64,000 nucleotides of DNA, taken from Tubulanus polymorphus (taxonomy: Eukaryota > Nemertea > Palaeonemertea > Tubulaniformes > Tubulanidae). The notes under the pieces are model-generated. The model had not been told where the DNA came from and made no database searches. It was given only the letters and a program-made list of their open reading frames with translations. Positions within the stretch are counted from its first letter, which is position 1. Each line of letters opens with the position of its first letter. The translations under genes and the position numbers were made by a program. The stretch covers positions 13,505,263-13,569,262 of the forward strand of contig NC_134028.1 of the NCBI RefSeq assembly GCF_964204645.1, given 5' to 3'. Shown piece by piece: positions 19,063-34,800 of this stretch.

Positions 19063-22000
19063 TTACGCATCGACATTGTCGTTTTTCCGATAGGGGGAAT
19101 ATTTGATACGAAAACGTCTTTTCTCGCGCTGAACGACGTTTTCGCGTCGAAAAGTGCTTTTCCTGACGATTTGAGCGCTTTTACGCTTTTTCCGATAGGG
19201 GGAATATTCGATACGAAAACGTCTTTTCTCGCGCTGAACGACGTTTTCGGTCCGAAAAGTGCTTTTCCTGACGATTTGAGCGCTTTTACGCTTTTTCCGA
19301 TAGGGGGAATATTTGATACGAAAACGTCTTTTCTCGCGCTGATCGACGTTTTCGCGTCGAAAAGTGCTTTTCCTGACGATTTGAGCGCTTTTACGCTTTT
19401 TCCGATAGGGGGAATATTCGATACGAAAACGTCTTTTCTCGCGCTGAACGACGTTTTCGCGTCGAAAAGTGCTTTTCCTGACGATTTGAGCGCTTTTACG
19501 CATCGACATTGTCGTTTTTCCGATAGGGGGAATATTTGATACGAAAACGTCTTTTCTCGCGCTGAACGACGTTTTCGCGTCGAAAAGTGCTTTTCCTGAC
19601 GATTTGAGCGCTTTTACGCATCGACATTGTCGTTTTTCCGATAGGGGGAATATTCGATACGAAAACTTCTTTTCTCGCGCTGAACGACGTTATCGGTCCG
19701 AAAAGTGCTTTTCCTGACGATTTGAGCGATTTTACGCATCGACATTGTCGTTTTTCCGATAGGGGGAATATTTGATACGAAAACGTCTTTTCTCGCGCTG
19801 AACGACGTTTTCCGTCCGAAAAGTGCTTTTCCTGACGATTTGAGCGCTTTTACGCTTTTTCCGATAGGGGGAATATTCGATACGAAAACGTCTTTTCTCG
19901 CGCTGAACGACGTTTTCGGTCCGAAAAGTGCTTTTCCTGACGATTTGAGCGCTTTTACGCTTTTTCCGATAGGGGGAATATTTGATACGAAAACGTCTTT
20001 TCTCGCGCTGATCGACGTTTTCGGGCCGAAAAGTGCTTTTCCTGACGATTTGAGCGCTTTTACGCATCGACATTGTCGTTTTTCCGATAGGGGAATATTC
20101 GATACGAAAACGTCTTTTCTCGCGCTGAACGACGTTTTCGGGCCGAAAAGTGCTTTTCCTGACGATTTGAGCGCTTTTACGCTTTTTCCGATAGGGGAAT
20201 ATTCGATACGAAAACGTCTTTTCTCGCGCTGAACGACGTTTTCGCGTCGAAAAGTGCTTTTCCTGACGATTTGAGCGCTTTTACGCTTTTTCCGATAGGG
20301 GGAATATTCGATACGAAAACGTCTTTTCTCGCGCTGAACGACGTTTTCGGTCCGAAAAGTGCTTTTCCTGACGATTTGAGCGCTTTTACGTTTTTTCCGA
20401 TAGGGGGAATATTTGATACGAAAACGTCTTTTCTCGCGCTGATCGACGTTTTCGGGCCGAAAAGTGCTTTTCCTGACGATTTGAGCGCTTTTACGCATCG
20501 ACATTGTCGTTTTTCCGATAGGGGGAATATTCGATACGAAAACGTCTTTTCTCGCGCTGAACGACGTTTTCGGGCCGAAAAGTGCTTTTCCTGACGATTT
20601 GAGCGCTTTTACGCATCGACATTGTCGTTTTTCCGATAGGGGGAATATTTGATACGAAAACGTCTTTTCTCGCGCTGAACGACGTTTTCGGTCCGAAAAG
20701 TGCTTTTCCTGACGATTTGAGCGCTTTTACGCTTTTTCCGATAGGGGGAATATTTGATACGAAAACGTCTTTTCTCGCGCTGAACGACGTTTTCGCGTCG
20801 AAAAGTGCTTTTCCTGACGATTTGAGCGCTTTTACGCATCGACATTGTCGTTTTTCCGATAGGGGGAATATTCGATACGAAAACTTCTTTTCTCGCGCTG
20901 AACGACGTTATCGGTCCGAAAAGTGCTTTTCCTGACGATTTGAGCGCTTTTACGCATCGACATTGTCGTTTTTCCGATAGGGGGAATATTTGATACGAAA
21001 ACGTCTTTTCTCGCGCTGAACGACGTTTTCCGTCCGAAAAGTGCTTTTCCTGACGATTTGAGCGCTTTTACGCTTTTTCCGATAGGGGGAATATTCGACA
21101 CGAAAACGTCTTTTCTCGCGCTGAACGACGTTTTCGGTCCGAAAAGTGCTTTTCCTGACGATTTGAGCGCTTTTAAGCTTTTTCCGATAGGGGGAATATT
21201 TGATACGAAAACGTCTTTTCTCGCGCTGATCGACGTTTTCGGGCCGAAAAGTGCTTTTCCTGACGATTTGAGCGCTTTTACGCATCGACATTGTCGTTTT
21301 TCCGATAGGGGGAATATTCGATACGAAAACGTCTTTTCTCGCGCTGAACGACGTTTTCGGGCCGAAAAGTGCTTTTCCTGACGATTTGAGCGCTTTTACG
21401 CATCGACATTGTCGTTTTTCCGATAGGGGGAATATTTGATACGAAAACGTCTTTTCTCGCGCTGAACGACGTTTTCGGTCCGAAAAGTGCTTTTCCTGAC
21501 GATTTGAGCGCTTTTACGCTTTTTCCGATAGGGGGAATATTTGATACGAAAACGTCTTTTCTCGCGCTGATCGACGTTTTCGGGCCGAAAAGTGCTTTTC
21601 CTGACGATTTGAGCGCTTTTACGCATCGACATTGTCGTTTTTCCGATAGGGGGAATATTTGATACGAAAACGTCTTTTCTCGCGCTGTACGACGTTTTCG
21701 CGTCGAAAAGTGCTTTTCCTGACGATTTGAGCGCTTTTACGCAACGACATTGTCGTTTTTCCGATAGGGGGAATATTTGATACGAAAACGTCTTTTCTCG
21801 CGCTGAACGACGTTTTCGGTCCGAAAAGTGCTTTTCCTGACGATTTGAGCGCTTTTACGCATCGACATTGTCGTTTTCCCGATAGGGGGAATATTTGATA
21901 CGAAAACGTCTTTTCTCGCGCTGAACGACGTTTTCGCGTCGAAAAGTGCTTTTCCTGACGATTTGAGCGCTTTTACGCATCGACATTGTCGTTTTTCCGA

Positions 22001-25000
22001 TAGGGGGAATATTTGATACGAAAACGTCTTTTCTCGCGCTGAACGACGTTTTCGCGTCGAAAAGTGCTTTTCCTGACGATTTGAGCGCTTTTACGCATCG
22101 ACATTGTCGTTTTTCCGATAGGGGGAATATTTGATACGAAAACGTCTTTTCTCGCTCTGAACGACGTTTTCGCGTCGAAAAGTGCTTTTCCTGACGATTT
22201 GAGCGCTTTTACGCATCGACAATGTCGTTTTCCGATAGGGGGAATATTTGATACGAAAACGTCTTTTCTCGCGCTGAACGACGTTTTCGGTCCGAAAAGT
22301 GCTTTTCCTGACGATTTGAGCGCTTTTACGCATCGACATTGTCGTTTTTCCGATAGGGGGAATATTTGATACGAAAACGTCTTTTCTCGCGCTGAACGAC
22401 GTTTTCGGTCCGAAAAGTGCTTTTCCTGACGATTTGAGCGCTTTTACGCATCGACATTGTCGTTTTTCCGATAGGGGGAATATTCGATACGAAAACTTCT
22501 TTTCTCGCGCTGAACGACGTTATCGGTCCGAAAAGTGCTTTTCCTGACGATTTGAGCGATTTTACGCATCGACATTGTCGTTTTTCCGATAGGGGGAATA
22601 TTTGATACGAAAACGTCTTTTCTCGCGCTGAACGACGTTTTCCGTCCGAAAAGTGCTTTTCCTGACGATTTGAGCGCTTTTACGCTTTTTCCGATAGGGG
22701 GAATATTCGATACGAAAACGTCTTTTCTCGCGCTGAACGACGTTTTCGGTCCGAAAAGTGCTTTTCCTGACGATTTGAGCGCTTTTACGCTTTTTCCGAT
22801 AGGGGGAATATTTGATACGAAAACGTCTTTTCTCGCGCTGATCGACGTTTTCGGGCCGAAAAGTGCTTTTCCTGACGATTTGAGCGCTTTTACGCATCGA
22901 CATTGTCGTTTTTCCGATAGGGGAATATTCGATACGAAAACGTCTTTTCTCGCGCTGAACGACGTTTTCGGGCCGAAAAGTGCTTTTCCTGACGATTTGA
23001 GCGCTTTTACGCTTTTTCCGATAGGGGGAATATTCGATACGAAAACGTCTTTTTTCGCGCTGAACGACGTTTTCGCGTCGAAAAGTGCTTTTCCTGACGA
23101 TTTGAGCGCTTTTACGCTTTTTCCGATAGGGGGAATATTCGATACGAAAACGTCTTTTCTCGCGCTGAACGACGTTTTCGGTCCGAAAAGTGCTTTTCCT
23201 GACGATTTGAGCGCTTTTACGCTTTTTCCGATAGGGGGAATATTTGATACGAAAACGTCTTTTCTCGCGCTGATCGACGTTTTCGGTCCGAAAAGTGCTT
23301 TTCCTGACGATTTGAGCGCTTTTACGCATCGACATTGTCGTTTTTCCGATAGGGGGAATATTTGATACGAAAACGTCTTTTCTCGCGCTGAACGACGTTT
23401 TCGGGCCGAAAAGTGCTTTTCCTGACGATTTGAGCGCTTTTACGCATCGACATTGTCGTTTTTCCGATAGGGGGAATATTTGATACGAAAACGTCTTATC
23501 TCGCGCTGAACGACGTTTTCGGTCCGAAAAGTGCTTTTCCTGACGATTTGAGCGCTTTTACGCATCGACATTGTCGTTTTCCCGATAGGGGGAATATTTG
23601 ATACGAAAATGTCTTTTCTCGCGCTGAACGACGTTTTCGCGTCGAAAAGTGCTTTTCCTGACGATTTGAGCGCTTTTACGCATCGACATTGTCGTTTTTC
23701 CGATAGGGGGAATATTTGATACGAAAACGTCTTTTCTCTCGCTGAACGACGTTTTCGCGTCGAAAAGTGCTTTTCCTGACGATTTGAGCGCTTTTACGCA
23801 TCGACATTGTCGTTTTTCCGATAGGGGGAATATTTGATACGAAAACGTCTTTTCTCGCGCTGAACGACGTTTTCGCGTCGAAAAGTGCTTTTCCTGACGA
23901 TTTGAGCGCTTTTACGCATCGACATTGTCGTTTTTCCGATAGGGGGAATATTTGATACGAAAACGTCTTTTCTCGCGCTGAATGACGTTTTCGGTCCGAA
24001 AAGTGCTTTTCCTGACGATTTGAGCGCTTTTACGCATCGACATTGTCGTTTTTCCGATAGGGGGAATATTTGATACGAAAACGTCTTTTCTCGCGCTGAA
24101 CGACGTTTTCGGTCCGAAAAGTGCTTTTCCTGACGATTTGAGCGCTTTTACGCATCGACATTGTCGTTTTTCCGATAGGGGGAATATTTGATACGAAAAC
24201 GTCTTTTCTCGCGCTGAACGACGTTTTCCGTCCGAAAAGTGCTTTTCCTGACGATTTGAGCGCTTTTACGCATCGACATTGTCGTTTTTCCGATAGGGGG
24301 AATATTCGATACGAAAACTTCTTTTCTCGCGCTGAACGACGTTATCGGTCCGAAAAGTGCTTTTCCTGACGATTTGAGCGCTTTTACGCATCGACATTGT
24401 CGTTTTTCCGATAGGGGGAATATTTGATACGAAAACGACTTTTCTCGCGCTGAACGACGTTTTCCGTCCGAAAAGTGCTTTTCCTGACGATTTGAGCGCT
24501 TTTACGCTTTTTCCGATAGGGGGAATATTCGATACGAAAACGTCTTTTCTCGCGCTGAACGACGTTTTCGGTCCGAAAAGTGCTTTTCCTGACGATTTGA
24601 GCGCTTTTACGCTTTTTCCGATAGGGGGAATATTTGATACGAAAACGTCTTTTCTCGCGCTGATCGACGTTTTCGGGCCGAAAAGTGCTTTTCCTGACGA
24701 TTTGAGCGCTTTTACGCATCGACATTGTCGTTTTTCCGATAGGGGGAATATTTGATACGAAAACGTCTTTTCTCGCGCTGTACGACGTTTTCGCGTCGAA
24801 AAGTGCTTTTCCTGACGATTTGAGCGCTTTTACGCATCGACATTGTCGTTTTTCCGATAGGGGGAATATTTGATACGAAAACGTCTTATCTCGCGCTGAA
24901 CGACGTTTTCGGTCCGAAAAGTGCTTTTCCTGACGATTTGAGCGCTTTTACGCATCGACATTGTCGTTTTCCCGATAGGGGGAATATTTGATACGAAAAC

Positions 25001-25892
25001 GCCTTTTCTCGCGCTGAACGACGTTTTCGCGTCGAAAAGTGCTTTTCCTGACGATTTGAGCGCTTTTACGCATCGACATTGTCGTTTTTCCGATAGGGGG
25101 AATATTTGATACGAAAACGTCTTTTCTCGCGCTGAACGACGTTTTCGCGTCGAAAAGTGCTTTTCCTGACGATTTGAGCGCTTTTACGCATCGACATTGT
25201 CGTTTTTCCGATAGGGGGAATATTTGATACGAAAACGTCTTTTCTCGCGCTGAACGACGTTTTCGCGTCGAAAAGTGCTTTTCCTGACGATTTGAGCGCT
25301 TTTACGCATCGACATTGTCGTTTTTCCGATAGGGGGAATATTTGATACGAAAACGTCTTTTCTCGCGCTGAACGACGTTTTCGCGTCGAAAAGTGCTTTT
25401 CCTGACGATTTGAGCGCTTTTACGCATCGACATTGTCGTTTTTCCGATAGGGGGAATATTCGATACGAAAACTTCTTTTCTCGCGCTGAACGACGTTATC
25501 GGTCCGAAAAGTGCTTTTCCTGACGATTTGAGCGCTTTTACGCATCGACATTGTCGTTTTTCCGATAGGGGGAATATTCGATACGAAAACTTCTTTTCTC
25601 GCGCTGAAGGACGTTATCGGTCCGAAAAGTGCTTTTCCTGACGATTTGAGCGATTTTACGCATCGACATTGTCGTTTTTTCCGATAGGGGGAATATTCGA
25701 TACGAAAACTTCTTTTCTCGCGCTGAACGACGTTATCGGTCCGAAAAGTGCTTTTCCTGACGATTTGAGCGCTTTTACGCATCGACATTGTCGTTTTTCC
25801 GATAGGGGGAATATTCGATACGAAAACTTCTTTTCTCGCGCTGATGGACGTTATCGGTCCGAAAAGTGCTTTTCCTGACGATTTGAGCGATT
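19063..25892. repeat. Higher-order repeat block A (about 6.83 kb)
   Basis: The order of monomer variants from 19063 recurs from 25893 at an offset of 6829-6830 bp for at least 3.5 kb, with only a few one-base differences. Landmarks include the GAGCGATTTTACGC variant near 19055, 19725 and 22558, and ACGCAACGACATT near 21750. Identity between blocks is much higher than between adjacent monomers, which is the signature of a higher-order repeat. Confidence 0.82.
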
Positions 25893-28800
25893 TTACGCAT
25901 CGACATTGTCGTTTTTCCGATAGGGGGAATATTTGATACGAAAACGTCTTTTCTCGCGCTGAACGACGTTTTCCGTCCGAAAAGTGCTTTTCCTGACGAT
26001 TTGAGCGCTTTTACGCTTTTTCCGATAGGGGGAATATTCGATACGAAAACGTCTTTTCTCGCGCTGAACGACGTTTTCGGTCCGAAAAGTGCTTTTCCTG
26101 ACGATTTGAGCGCTTTTACGCTTTTTCCGATAGGGGGAATATTTGATACGAAAACGTCTTTTCTCGCGCTGATCGACGTTTTCGCGTCGAAAAGTGCTTT
26201 TCCTGACGATTTGAGCGCTTTTACGCTTTTTCCGATAGGGGGAATATTCGATACGAAAACGTCTTTTCTCGCGCTGAACGACGTTTTCGCGTCGAAAAGT
26301 GCTTTTCCTGACGATTTGAGCGCTTTTACGCATCGACATTGTCGTTTTTCCGATAGGGGGAATATTTGATACGAAAACGTCTTTTCTCGCGCTGAACGAC
26401 GTTTTCGCGTCGAAAAGTGCTTTTCCTGACGATTTGAGCGCTTTTACGCATCGACATTGTCGTTTTTCCGATAGGGGGAATATTCGATACGAAAACTTCT
26501 TTTCTCGCGCTGAACGACGTTATCGGTCCGAAAAGTGCTTTTCCTGACGATTTGAGCGATTTTACGCATCGACATTGTCGTTTTTCCGATAGGGGGAATA
26601 TTTGATACGAAAACGTCTTTTCTCGCGCTGAACGACGTTTTCCGTCCGAAAAGTGCTTTTCCTGACGATTTGAGCGCTTTTACGCTTTTTCCGATAGGGG
26701 GAATATTCGATACGAAAACGTCTTTTCTCGCGCTGAACGACGTTTTCGGTCCGAAAAGTGCTTTTCCTGACGATTTGAGCGCTTTTACGCTTTTTCCGAT
26801 AGGGGGAATATTTGATACGAAAACGTCTTTTCTCGCGCTGATCGACGTTTTCGGGCCGAAAAGTGCTTTTCCTGACGATTTGAGCGCTTTTACGCATCGA
26901 CATTGTCGTTTTTCCGATAGGGGAATATTCGATACGAAAACGTCTTTTCTCGCGCTGAACGACGTTTTCGGGCCGAAAAGTGCTTTTCCTGACGATTTGA
27001 GCGCTTTTACGCTTTTTCCGATAGGGGAATATTCGATACGAAAACGTCTTTTCTCGCGCTGAACGACGTTTTCGCGTCGAAAAGTGCTTTTCCTGACGAT
27101 TTGAGCGCTTTTACGCTTTTTCCGATAGGGGGAATATTCGATACGAAAACGTCTTTTCTCGCGCTGAACGACGTTTTCGGTCCGAAAAGTGCTTTTCCTG
27201 ACGATTTGAGCGCTTTTACGTTTTTTCCGATAGGGGGAATATTTGATACGAAAACGTCTTTTCTCGCGCTGATCGACGTTTTCGGGCCGAAAAGTGCTTT
27301 TCCTGACGATTTGAGCGCTTTTACGCATCGACATTGTCGTTTTTCCGATAGGGGGAATATTCGATACGAAAACGTCTTTTCTCGCGCTGAACGACGTTTT
27401 CGGGCCGAAAAGTGCTTTTCCTGACGATTTGAGCGCTTTTACGCATCGACATTGTCGTTTTTCCGATAGGGGGAATATTTGATACGAAAACGTCTTTTCT
27501 CGCGCTGAACGACGTTTTCGGTCCGAAAAGTGCTTTTCCTGACGATTTGAGCGCTTTTACGCTTTTTCCGATAGGGGGAATATTTGATACGAAAACGTCT
27601 TTTCTCGCGCTGAACGACGTTTTCGCGTCGAAAAGTGCTTTTCCTGACGATTTGAGCGCTTTTACGCATCGACATTGTCGTTTTTCCGATAGGGGGAATA
27701 TTCGAAACGAAAACTTCTTTTCTCGCGCTGAACGACGTTATCGGTCCGAAAAGTGCTTTCCTGACGATTTGAGCGCTTTTACGCATCGACATTGTCGTTT
27801 TTCCGATAGGGGGAATATTTGATACGAAAACGTCTTTTCTCGCGCTGAACGACGTTTTCCGTCCGAAAAGTGCTTTTCCTGACGATTTGAGCGCTTTTAC
27901 GCTTTTTCCGATAGGGGGAATATTCGACACGAAAACGTCTTTTCTCGCGCTGAACGACGTTTTCGGTCCGAAAAGTGCTTTTCCTGACGATTTGAGCGCT
28001 TTTACGCTTTTTCCGATAGGGGGAATATTTGATACGAAAACGTCTTTTCTCGCGCTGATCGACGTTTTCGGGCCGAAAAGTGCTTTTCCTGACGATTTGA
28101 GCGCTTTTACGCATCGACATTGTCGTTTTTCCGATAGGGGGAATATTCGATACGAAAACGTCTTTTCTCGCGCTGAACGACGTTTTCGGGCCGAAAAGTG
28201 CTTTTCCTGACGATTTGAGCGCTTTTACGCATCGACATTGTCGTTTTTCCGATAGGGGGAATATTTGATACGAAAACGTCTTTTCTCGCGCTGAACGACG
28301 TTTTCGGTCCGAAAAGTGCTTTTCCTGACGATTTGAGCGCTTTTACGCTTTTTCCGATAGGGGGAATATTTGATACGAAAACGTCTTTTCTCGCGCTGAT
28401 CGACGTTTTCGGGCCGAAAAGTGCTTTTCCTGACGATTTGAGCGCTTTTACGCATCGACATTGTCGTTTTTCCGATAGGGGGAATATTTGATACGAAAAC
28501 GTCTTTTCTCGCGCTGTACGACGTTTTCGCGTCGAAAAGTGCTTTTCCTGACGATTTGAGCGCTTTTACGCAACGACATTGTCGTTTTTCCGATAGGGGG
28601 AATATTTGATACGAAAACGTCTTTTCTCGCGCTGAACGACGTTTTCGGTCCGAAAAGTGCTTTTCCTGACGATTTGAGCGCTTTTACGCATCGACATTGT
28701 CGTTTTCCCGATAGGGGGAATATTTGATACGAAAACGTCTTTTCTCGCGCTGAACGACGTTTTCGCGTCGAAAAGTGCTTTTCCTGACGATTTGAGCGCT

Positions 28801-31800
28801 TTTACGCATCGACATTGTCGTTTTTCCGATAGGGGGAATATTTGATACGAAAACGTCTTTTCTCGCGCTGAACGACGTTTTCGCGTCGAAAAGTGCTTTT
28901 CCTGACGATTTGAGCGCTTTTACGCATCGACATTGTCGTTTTTCCGATAGGGGGAATATTTGATACGAAAACGTCTTTTCTCGCTCTGAACGACGTTTTC
29001 GCGTCGAAAAGTGCTTTTCCTGACGATTTGAGCGCTTTTACGCATCGACAATGTCGTTTTCCGATAGGGGGAATATTTGATACGAAAACGTCTTTTCTCG
29101 CGCTGAACGACGTTTTCGGTCCGAAAAGTGCTTTTCCTGACGATTTGAGCGCTTTTACGCATCGACATTGTCGTTTTTCCGATAGGGGGAATATTTGATA
29201 CGAAAACGTCTTTTCTCGCGCTGAACGACGTTTTCGGTCCGAAAAGTGCTTTTCCTGACGATTTGAGCGCTTTTACGCATCGACATTGTCGTTTTTCCGA
29301 TAGGGGGAATATTCGATACGAAAACTTCTTTTCTCGCGCTGAACGACGTTATCGGTCCGAAAAGTGCTTTTCCTGACGATTTGAGCGATTTTACGCATCG
29401 ACATTGTCGTTTTTCCGATAGGGGGAATATTTGATACGAAAACGTCTTTTCTCGCGCTGAACGACGTTTTCCGTCCGAAAAGTGCTTTTCCTGACGATTT
29501 GAGCGCTTTTACGCTTTTTCCGATAGGGGAATATTCGATACGAAAACGTCTTTTCTCGCGCTGAACGACGTTTTCGGTCCGAAAAGTGCTTTTCCTGACG
29601 ATTTGAGCGCTTTTACGCTTTTTCCGATAGGGGGAATATTTGATACGAAAAACGTCTTTTCTCGCGCTGATCGACGTTTTCGGGCCGAAAAGTGCTTTTC
29701 CTGACGATTTGAGCGCTTTTACGCATCGACATTGTCGTTTTTCCGATAGGGGAATATTCGATACGAAAACGTCTTTTCTCGCGCTGAACGACGTTTTCGG
29801 GCCGAAAAGTGCTTTTCCTGACGATTTGAGCGCTTTTACGCTTTTTCCGATAGGGGGAATATTCGATACGAAAACGTCTTTTTTCGCGCTGAACGACGTT
29901 TTCGCGTCGAAAAGTGCTTTTCCTGACGATTTGAGCGCTTTTACGCTTTTTCCGATAGGGGGAATATTCGATACGAAAACGTCTTTTCTCGCGCTGAACG
30001 ACGTTTTCGGTCCGAAAAGTGCTTTTCCTGACGATTTGAGCGCTTTTACGCTTTTTCCGATAGGGGGAATATTTGATACGAAAACGTCTTTTCTCGCTCT
30101 GATCGACGTTTTCGGTCCGAAAAGTGCTTTTCCTGACGATTTGAGCGCTTTTACGCATCGACATTGTCGTTTTTCCGATAGGGGGAATATTTGATACGAA
30201 AACGTCTTATCTCGCGCTGAACGACGTTTTCGGTCGAAAAGTGCTTTTCCTGACGATTTGAGCGCTTTTACGCATCGACATTGTCGTTTTCCCGATAGGG
30301 GGAATATTTGATACGAAAATGTCTTTTCTCGCGCTGAACGACGTTTTCGCGTCGAAAAGTGCTTTTCCTGACGATTTGAGCGCTTTTACGCATCGACATT
30401 GTCGTTTTTCCGATAGGGGGAATATTTGATACGAAAACGTCTTTTCTCTCGCTGAACGACGTTTTCGCGTCGAAAAGTGCTTTTCCTGACGATTTGAGCG
30501 CTTTTACGCATCGACATTGTCGTTTTTCCGATAGGGGGAATATTTGATACGAAAACGTCTTTTCTCGCGCTGAACGACGTTTTCGCGTCGAAAAGTGCTT
30601 TTCCTGACGATTTGAGCGCTTTTACGCATCGACATTGTCGTTTTTCCGATAGGGGGAATATTTGATACGAAAACGTCTTTTCTCTCGCTGAACGACGTTT
30701 TCGCGTCGAAAAGTGCTTTTCCTGACGATTTGAGCGCTTTTACGCATCGACATTGTCGTTTTTCCGATAGGGGGAATATTTGATACGAAAACGTCTTTTC
30801 TCGCGCTGAACGACGTTTTCGCGTCGAAAAGTGCTTTTCCTGACGATTTGAGCGCTTTTACGCATCGACATTGTCGTTTTTCCGATAGGGGGAATATTTG
30901 ATACGAAAACGTCTTTTCTCGCGCTGAATGACGTTTTCGGTCCGAAAAGTGCTTTTCCTGACGATTTGAGCGCTTTTACGCATCGACATTGTCGTTTTTC
31001 CGATAGGGGGAATATTTGATACGAAAACGTCTTTTCTCGCGCTGAACGACGTTTTCGGTCCGAAAAGTGCTTTTCCTGACGATTTGAGCGCTTTTACGCA
31101 TCGACATTGTCGTTTTTCCGATAGGGGGAATATTTGATACGAAAACGTCTTTTCTCGCGCTGAACGACGTTTTCGCGTTCGAAAAGTGCTTTTCCTGACG
31201 ATTTGAGCGCTTTTACGCATCGACATTGTCGTTTTTCCGATAGGGGGAATATTTGATACGAAAACGTCTTTTCTCTCGCTGAACGACGTTTTCGCGTCGA
31301 AAAGTGCTTTTCCTGACGATTTGAGCGCTTTTACGCATCGACATTGTCGTTTTTCCGATAGGGGGAATATTTGATACGAAAACGTCTTTTCTCGCGCTGA
31401 ACGACGTTTTCGCGTCGAAAGTGCTTTTCCTGACGATTTGAGCGCTTTTACGCATCGACATTGTCGTTTTTCCGATAGGGGGAATATTTGATACGAAAAC
31501 GTCTTTTCTCGCGCTGAATGACGTTTTCGGTCCGAAAAGTGCTTTTCCTGACGATTTGAGCGCTTTTACGCATCGACATTGTCGTTTTTCCGATAGGGGG
31601 AATATTTGATACGAAAACGTCTTTTCTCGCGCTGAACGACGTTTTCGTCCGAAAAGTGCTTTTCCTGACGATTTGAGCGCTTTTACGCATCGACATTGTC
31701 GTTTTTCCGATAGGGGAATATTTGATACGAAAACGTCTTTTCTCGCGCTGAACGACGTTTTCCGTCCGAAAAGTGCTTTTCCTGACGATTTGAGCGCTTT

Positions 31801-34800
31801 TACGCATCGACATTGTCGTTTTTCCGATAGGGGGAATATTTGATACGAAAACGTCTTTTCTCGCGCTGAACGACGTTTTCGGTCCGAAAAGTGCTTTTCC
31901 TGACGATTTGAGCGCTTTTACGCATCGACATTGTCGTTTTTCCGATAGGGGAATATTCGATACGAAAACTTCTTTTCTCGCGCTGAACGACGTTATCGGT
32001 CCGAAAAGTGCTTTTCCTGACGATTTGAGCGCTTTTACGCATCGACATTGTCGTTTTTCCGATAGGGGGAATATTTGATACGAAAACGACTTTTCTCGCG
32101 CTGAACGACGTTTTCCGTCCGAAAAGTGCTTTTCCTGACGATTTGAGCGCTTTTACGCTTTTTCCGATAGGGGGAATATTCGATACGAAAACGTCTTTTC
32201 TCGCGCTGAACGACGTTTTTCGGTCCGAAAAGTGCTTTTCCTGACGATTTGAGCGCTTTTACGCTTTTTCCGATAGGGGGAATATTTGATACGAAAACGT
32301 CTTTTCTCGCGCTGATCGACGTTTTCGGGCCGAAAAGTGCTTTTCCTGACGATTTGAGCGCTTTTACGCATCGACATTGTCGTTTTTCCGATAGGGGGAA
32401 TATTTGATACGAAAACGTCTTTTCTCGCGCTGTACGACGTTTTCGCGTCGAAAAGTGCTTTCCTGACGATTTGAGCGCTTTTACGCATCGACATTGTCGT
32501 TTTTCCGATAGGGGGAATATTTGATACGAAAACGTCTTATCTCGCGCTGAACGACGTTTTCGGTCCGAAAAGTGCTTTTCCTGACGATTTGAGCGCTTTT
32601 ACGCATCGACATTGTCGTTTTCCCGATAGGGGAATATTTGATACGAAAACGCCTTTTCTCGCGCTGAACGACGTTTTCGCGTCGAAAAGTGCTTTTCCTG
32701 ACGATTTGAGCGCTTTTACGCATCGACATTGTCGTTTTCCGATAGGGGGAATATTTGATACGAAAACGTCTTTTCTCGCGCTGAACGACGTTTCGCGTCG
32801 AAAAGTGCTTTCCTGACGATTTGAGCGCTTTTACGCATCGACATTGTCGTTTTTCCGATAGGGGGAATATTTGATACGAAAACGTCTTTTCTCGCGCTGA
32901 ACGACGTTTTCGCGTCGAAAAGTGCTTTTCCTGACGATTTGAGCGCTTTTACGCATCGACATTGTCGTTTTTCCGATAGGGGGAATATTTGATACGAAAA
33001 CGTCTTTTCTCGCGCTGAACGACGTTTTCGCGTCGAGAAAGTGCTTTTCCTGACGATTTGAGCGCTTTTACGCATCGACATTGTCGTTTTTCCGATAGGG
33101 GGAATATTCGATACGAAAACTTCTTTTTCTCGCGCTGAACGACGTTATCGGTCCGAAAAGTGCTTTTCCTGACGATTTGAGCGCTTTTACGCATCGACAT
33201 TGTCGTTTTTCCGATAGGGGGAATATTCGATACGAAAACTTCTTTTCTCGCGCTGAAGGACGTTATCGGTCCGAAAGGCTTTTCCTGACGATTTGAGCGA
33301 TTTTACGCATCGACATTGTCGTTTTTTCCGATAGGGGGAATATTCGATACGAAAACTTCTTTTCTCGCGCTGAACGACGTTATCGGTCCGAAAAGTGCTT
33401 TTCCTGACGATTTGAGCGCTTTTACGCATCGACATTGTCGTTTTTCCGATAGGGGGAATATTCGATACGAAAACTTCTTTTCTCGCGCTGATGGACGTTA
33501 TCGGTCCGAAAAGTGCTTTTCCTGACGATTTGAGCGATTTTACGCATCGACATTGTCGTTTTTCCGATAGGGGAATATTTGATACGAAAACGTCTTTTCT
33601 CGCGCTGAACGACGTTTTCGTCCGAAAAGTGCTTTTCCTGACGATTTGAGCGCTTTACGCCTTTTTCCGATAGGGGGAATATTCGATACGAAAACGTCTT
33701 TTCTCGCGCTGAACGACGCGTTTTCGGTCCGAAAAGTGCTTTTCCTGACGATTTGAGCGCTTTTACGCTTTTCCGATAGGGGGAATATTTGATACGAAAA
33801 CGTCTTTTCTCGCGCTGATCGACGTTTTCGGGCCGAAAAGTGCTTTTCCTGACGATTTGAGCGCTTTTACGCATCGACATTGTCGTTTTTCCGATAGGGG
33901 AATATTCGATACGAAAACGTCTTTTCTCGCGCTGAACGACGTTTTCGGGCCGAAAAGTGCTTTTCCTGAATATTTGAGCGCTTTTACGCTTTTTCCGATA
34001 GGGGGAATATTCGATACGAAAACGTCTTTTCTCGCGCTGAACGACGTTTTCGCGTCGAAAGTGTTTTTCCTGACGATTTTGAGCGCTTTTACCGCTTTTT
34101 CCGATAGGGGGAATATTCGATACGAAAACGTCTTTTCTCGCGCTGAACGACGTTTTCGGTCCGAAAAGTGCTTTTCCTGACGATTTGAGCGCTTTTACGC
34201 TTTTTCCGATAGGGGGAATATTTGATACGAAAACGTCTTTTCTCGCGCTGATCGACGTTTTCGGGCCGAAAAGTGCTTTTCCAGACGATTTGAGCGCTTT
34301 TACGCTTTTCCGACAGGGGGAATATTTGATACGAAAACGTCTTTTCTCGCGCTGATCGACGTTTTCGGGCCGAAAAGTGCTTTTCCTGACGATTTGAGCG
34401 CTTTTACGCTTTTTCCGATAGGGGGAATATTTGATACGAAAACGACTTTTCTCGCGCTGAACGACGTTTTCGGTCCGAAAAGTGCTTTTCCTGACGATTG
34501 AGCGCTTTTACGCTTTTTCCGATAGGGGGAATATTGATACGAAAACGTCTTTTCTCGCGCTGATCGACGTTTTCGGGCCGAAAAGTGCTTTTCCTGACGA
34601 TTTGAGCGTTTTACGCATCGACATTGTCGTTTTTCCGATAGGGGGAATATTCGATACGAAAACGTCTTTCTCGCGCAGAACGACGTTTTCGGGCCGAAAA
34701 GTGCTTTTCCTGACGATTTGAGCGCTTTTACGCATCGACATTGTCGTTTTTTCGATAGGGGGAATATTTGATACGAAAACGTCTTTTCTCGCGCTGTACG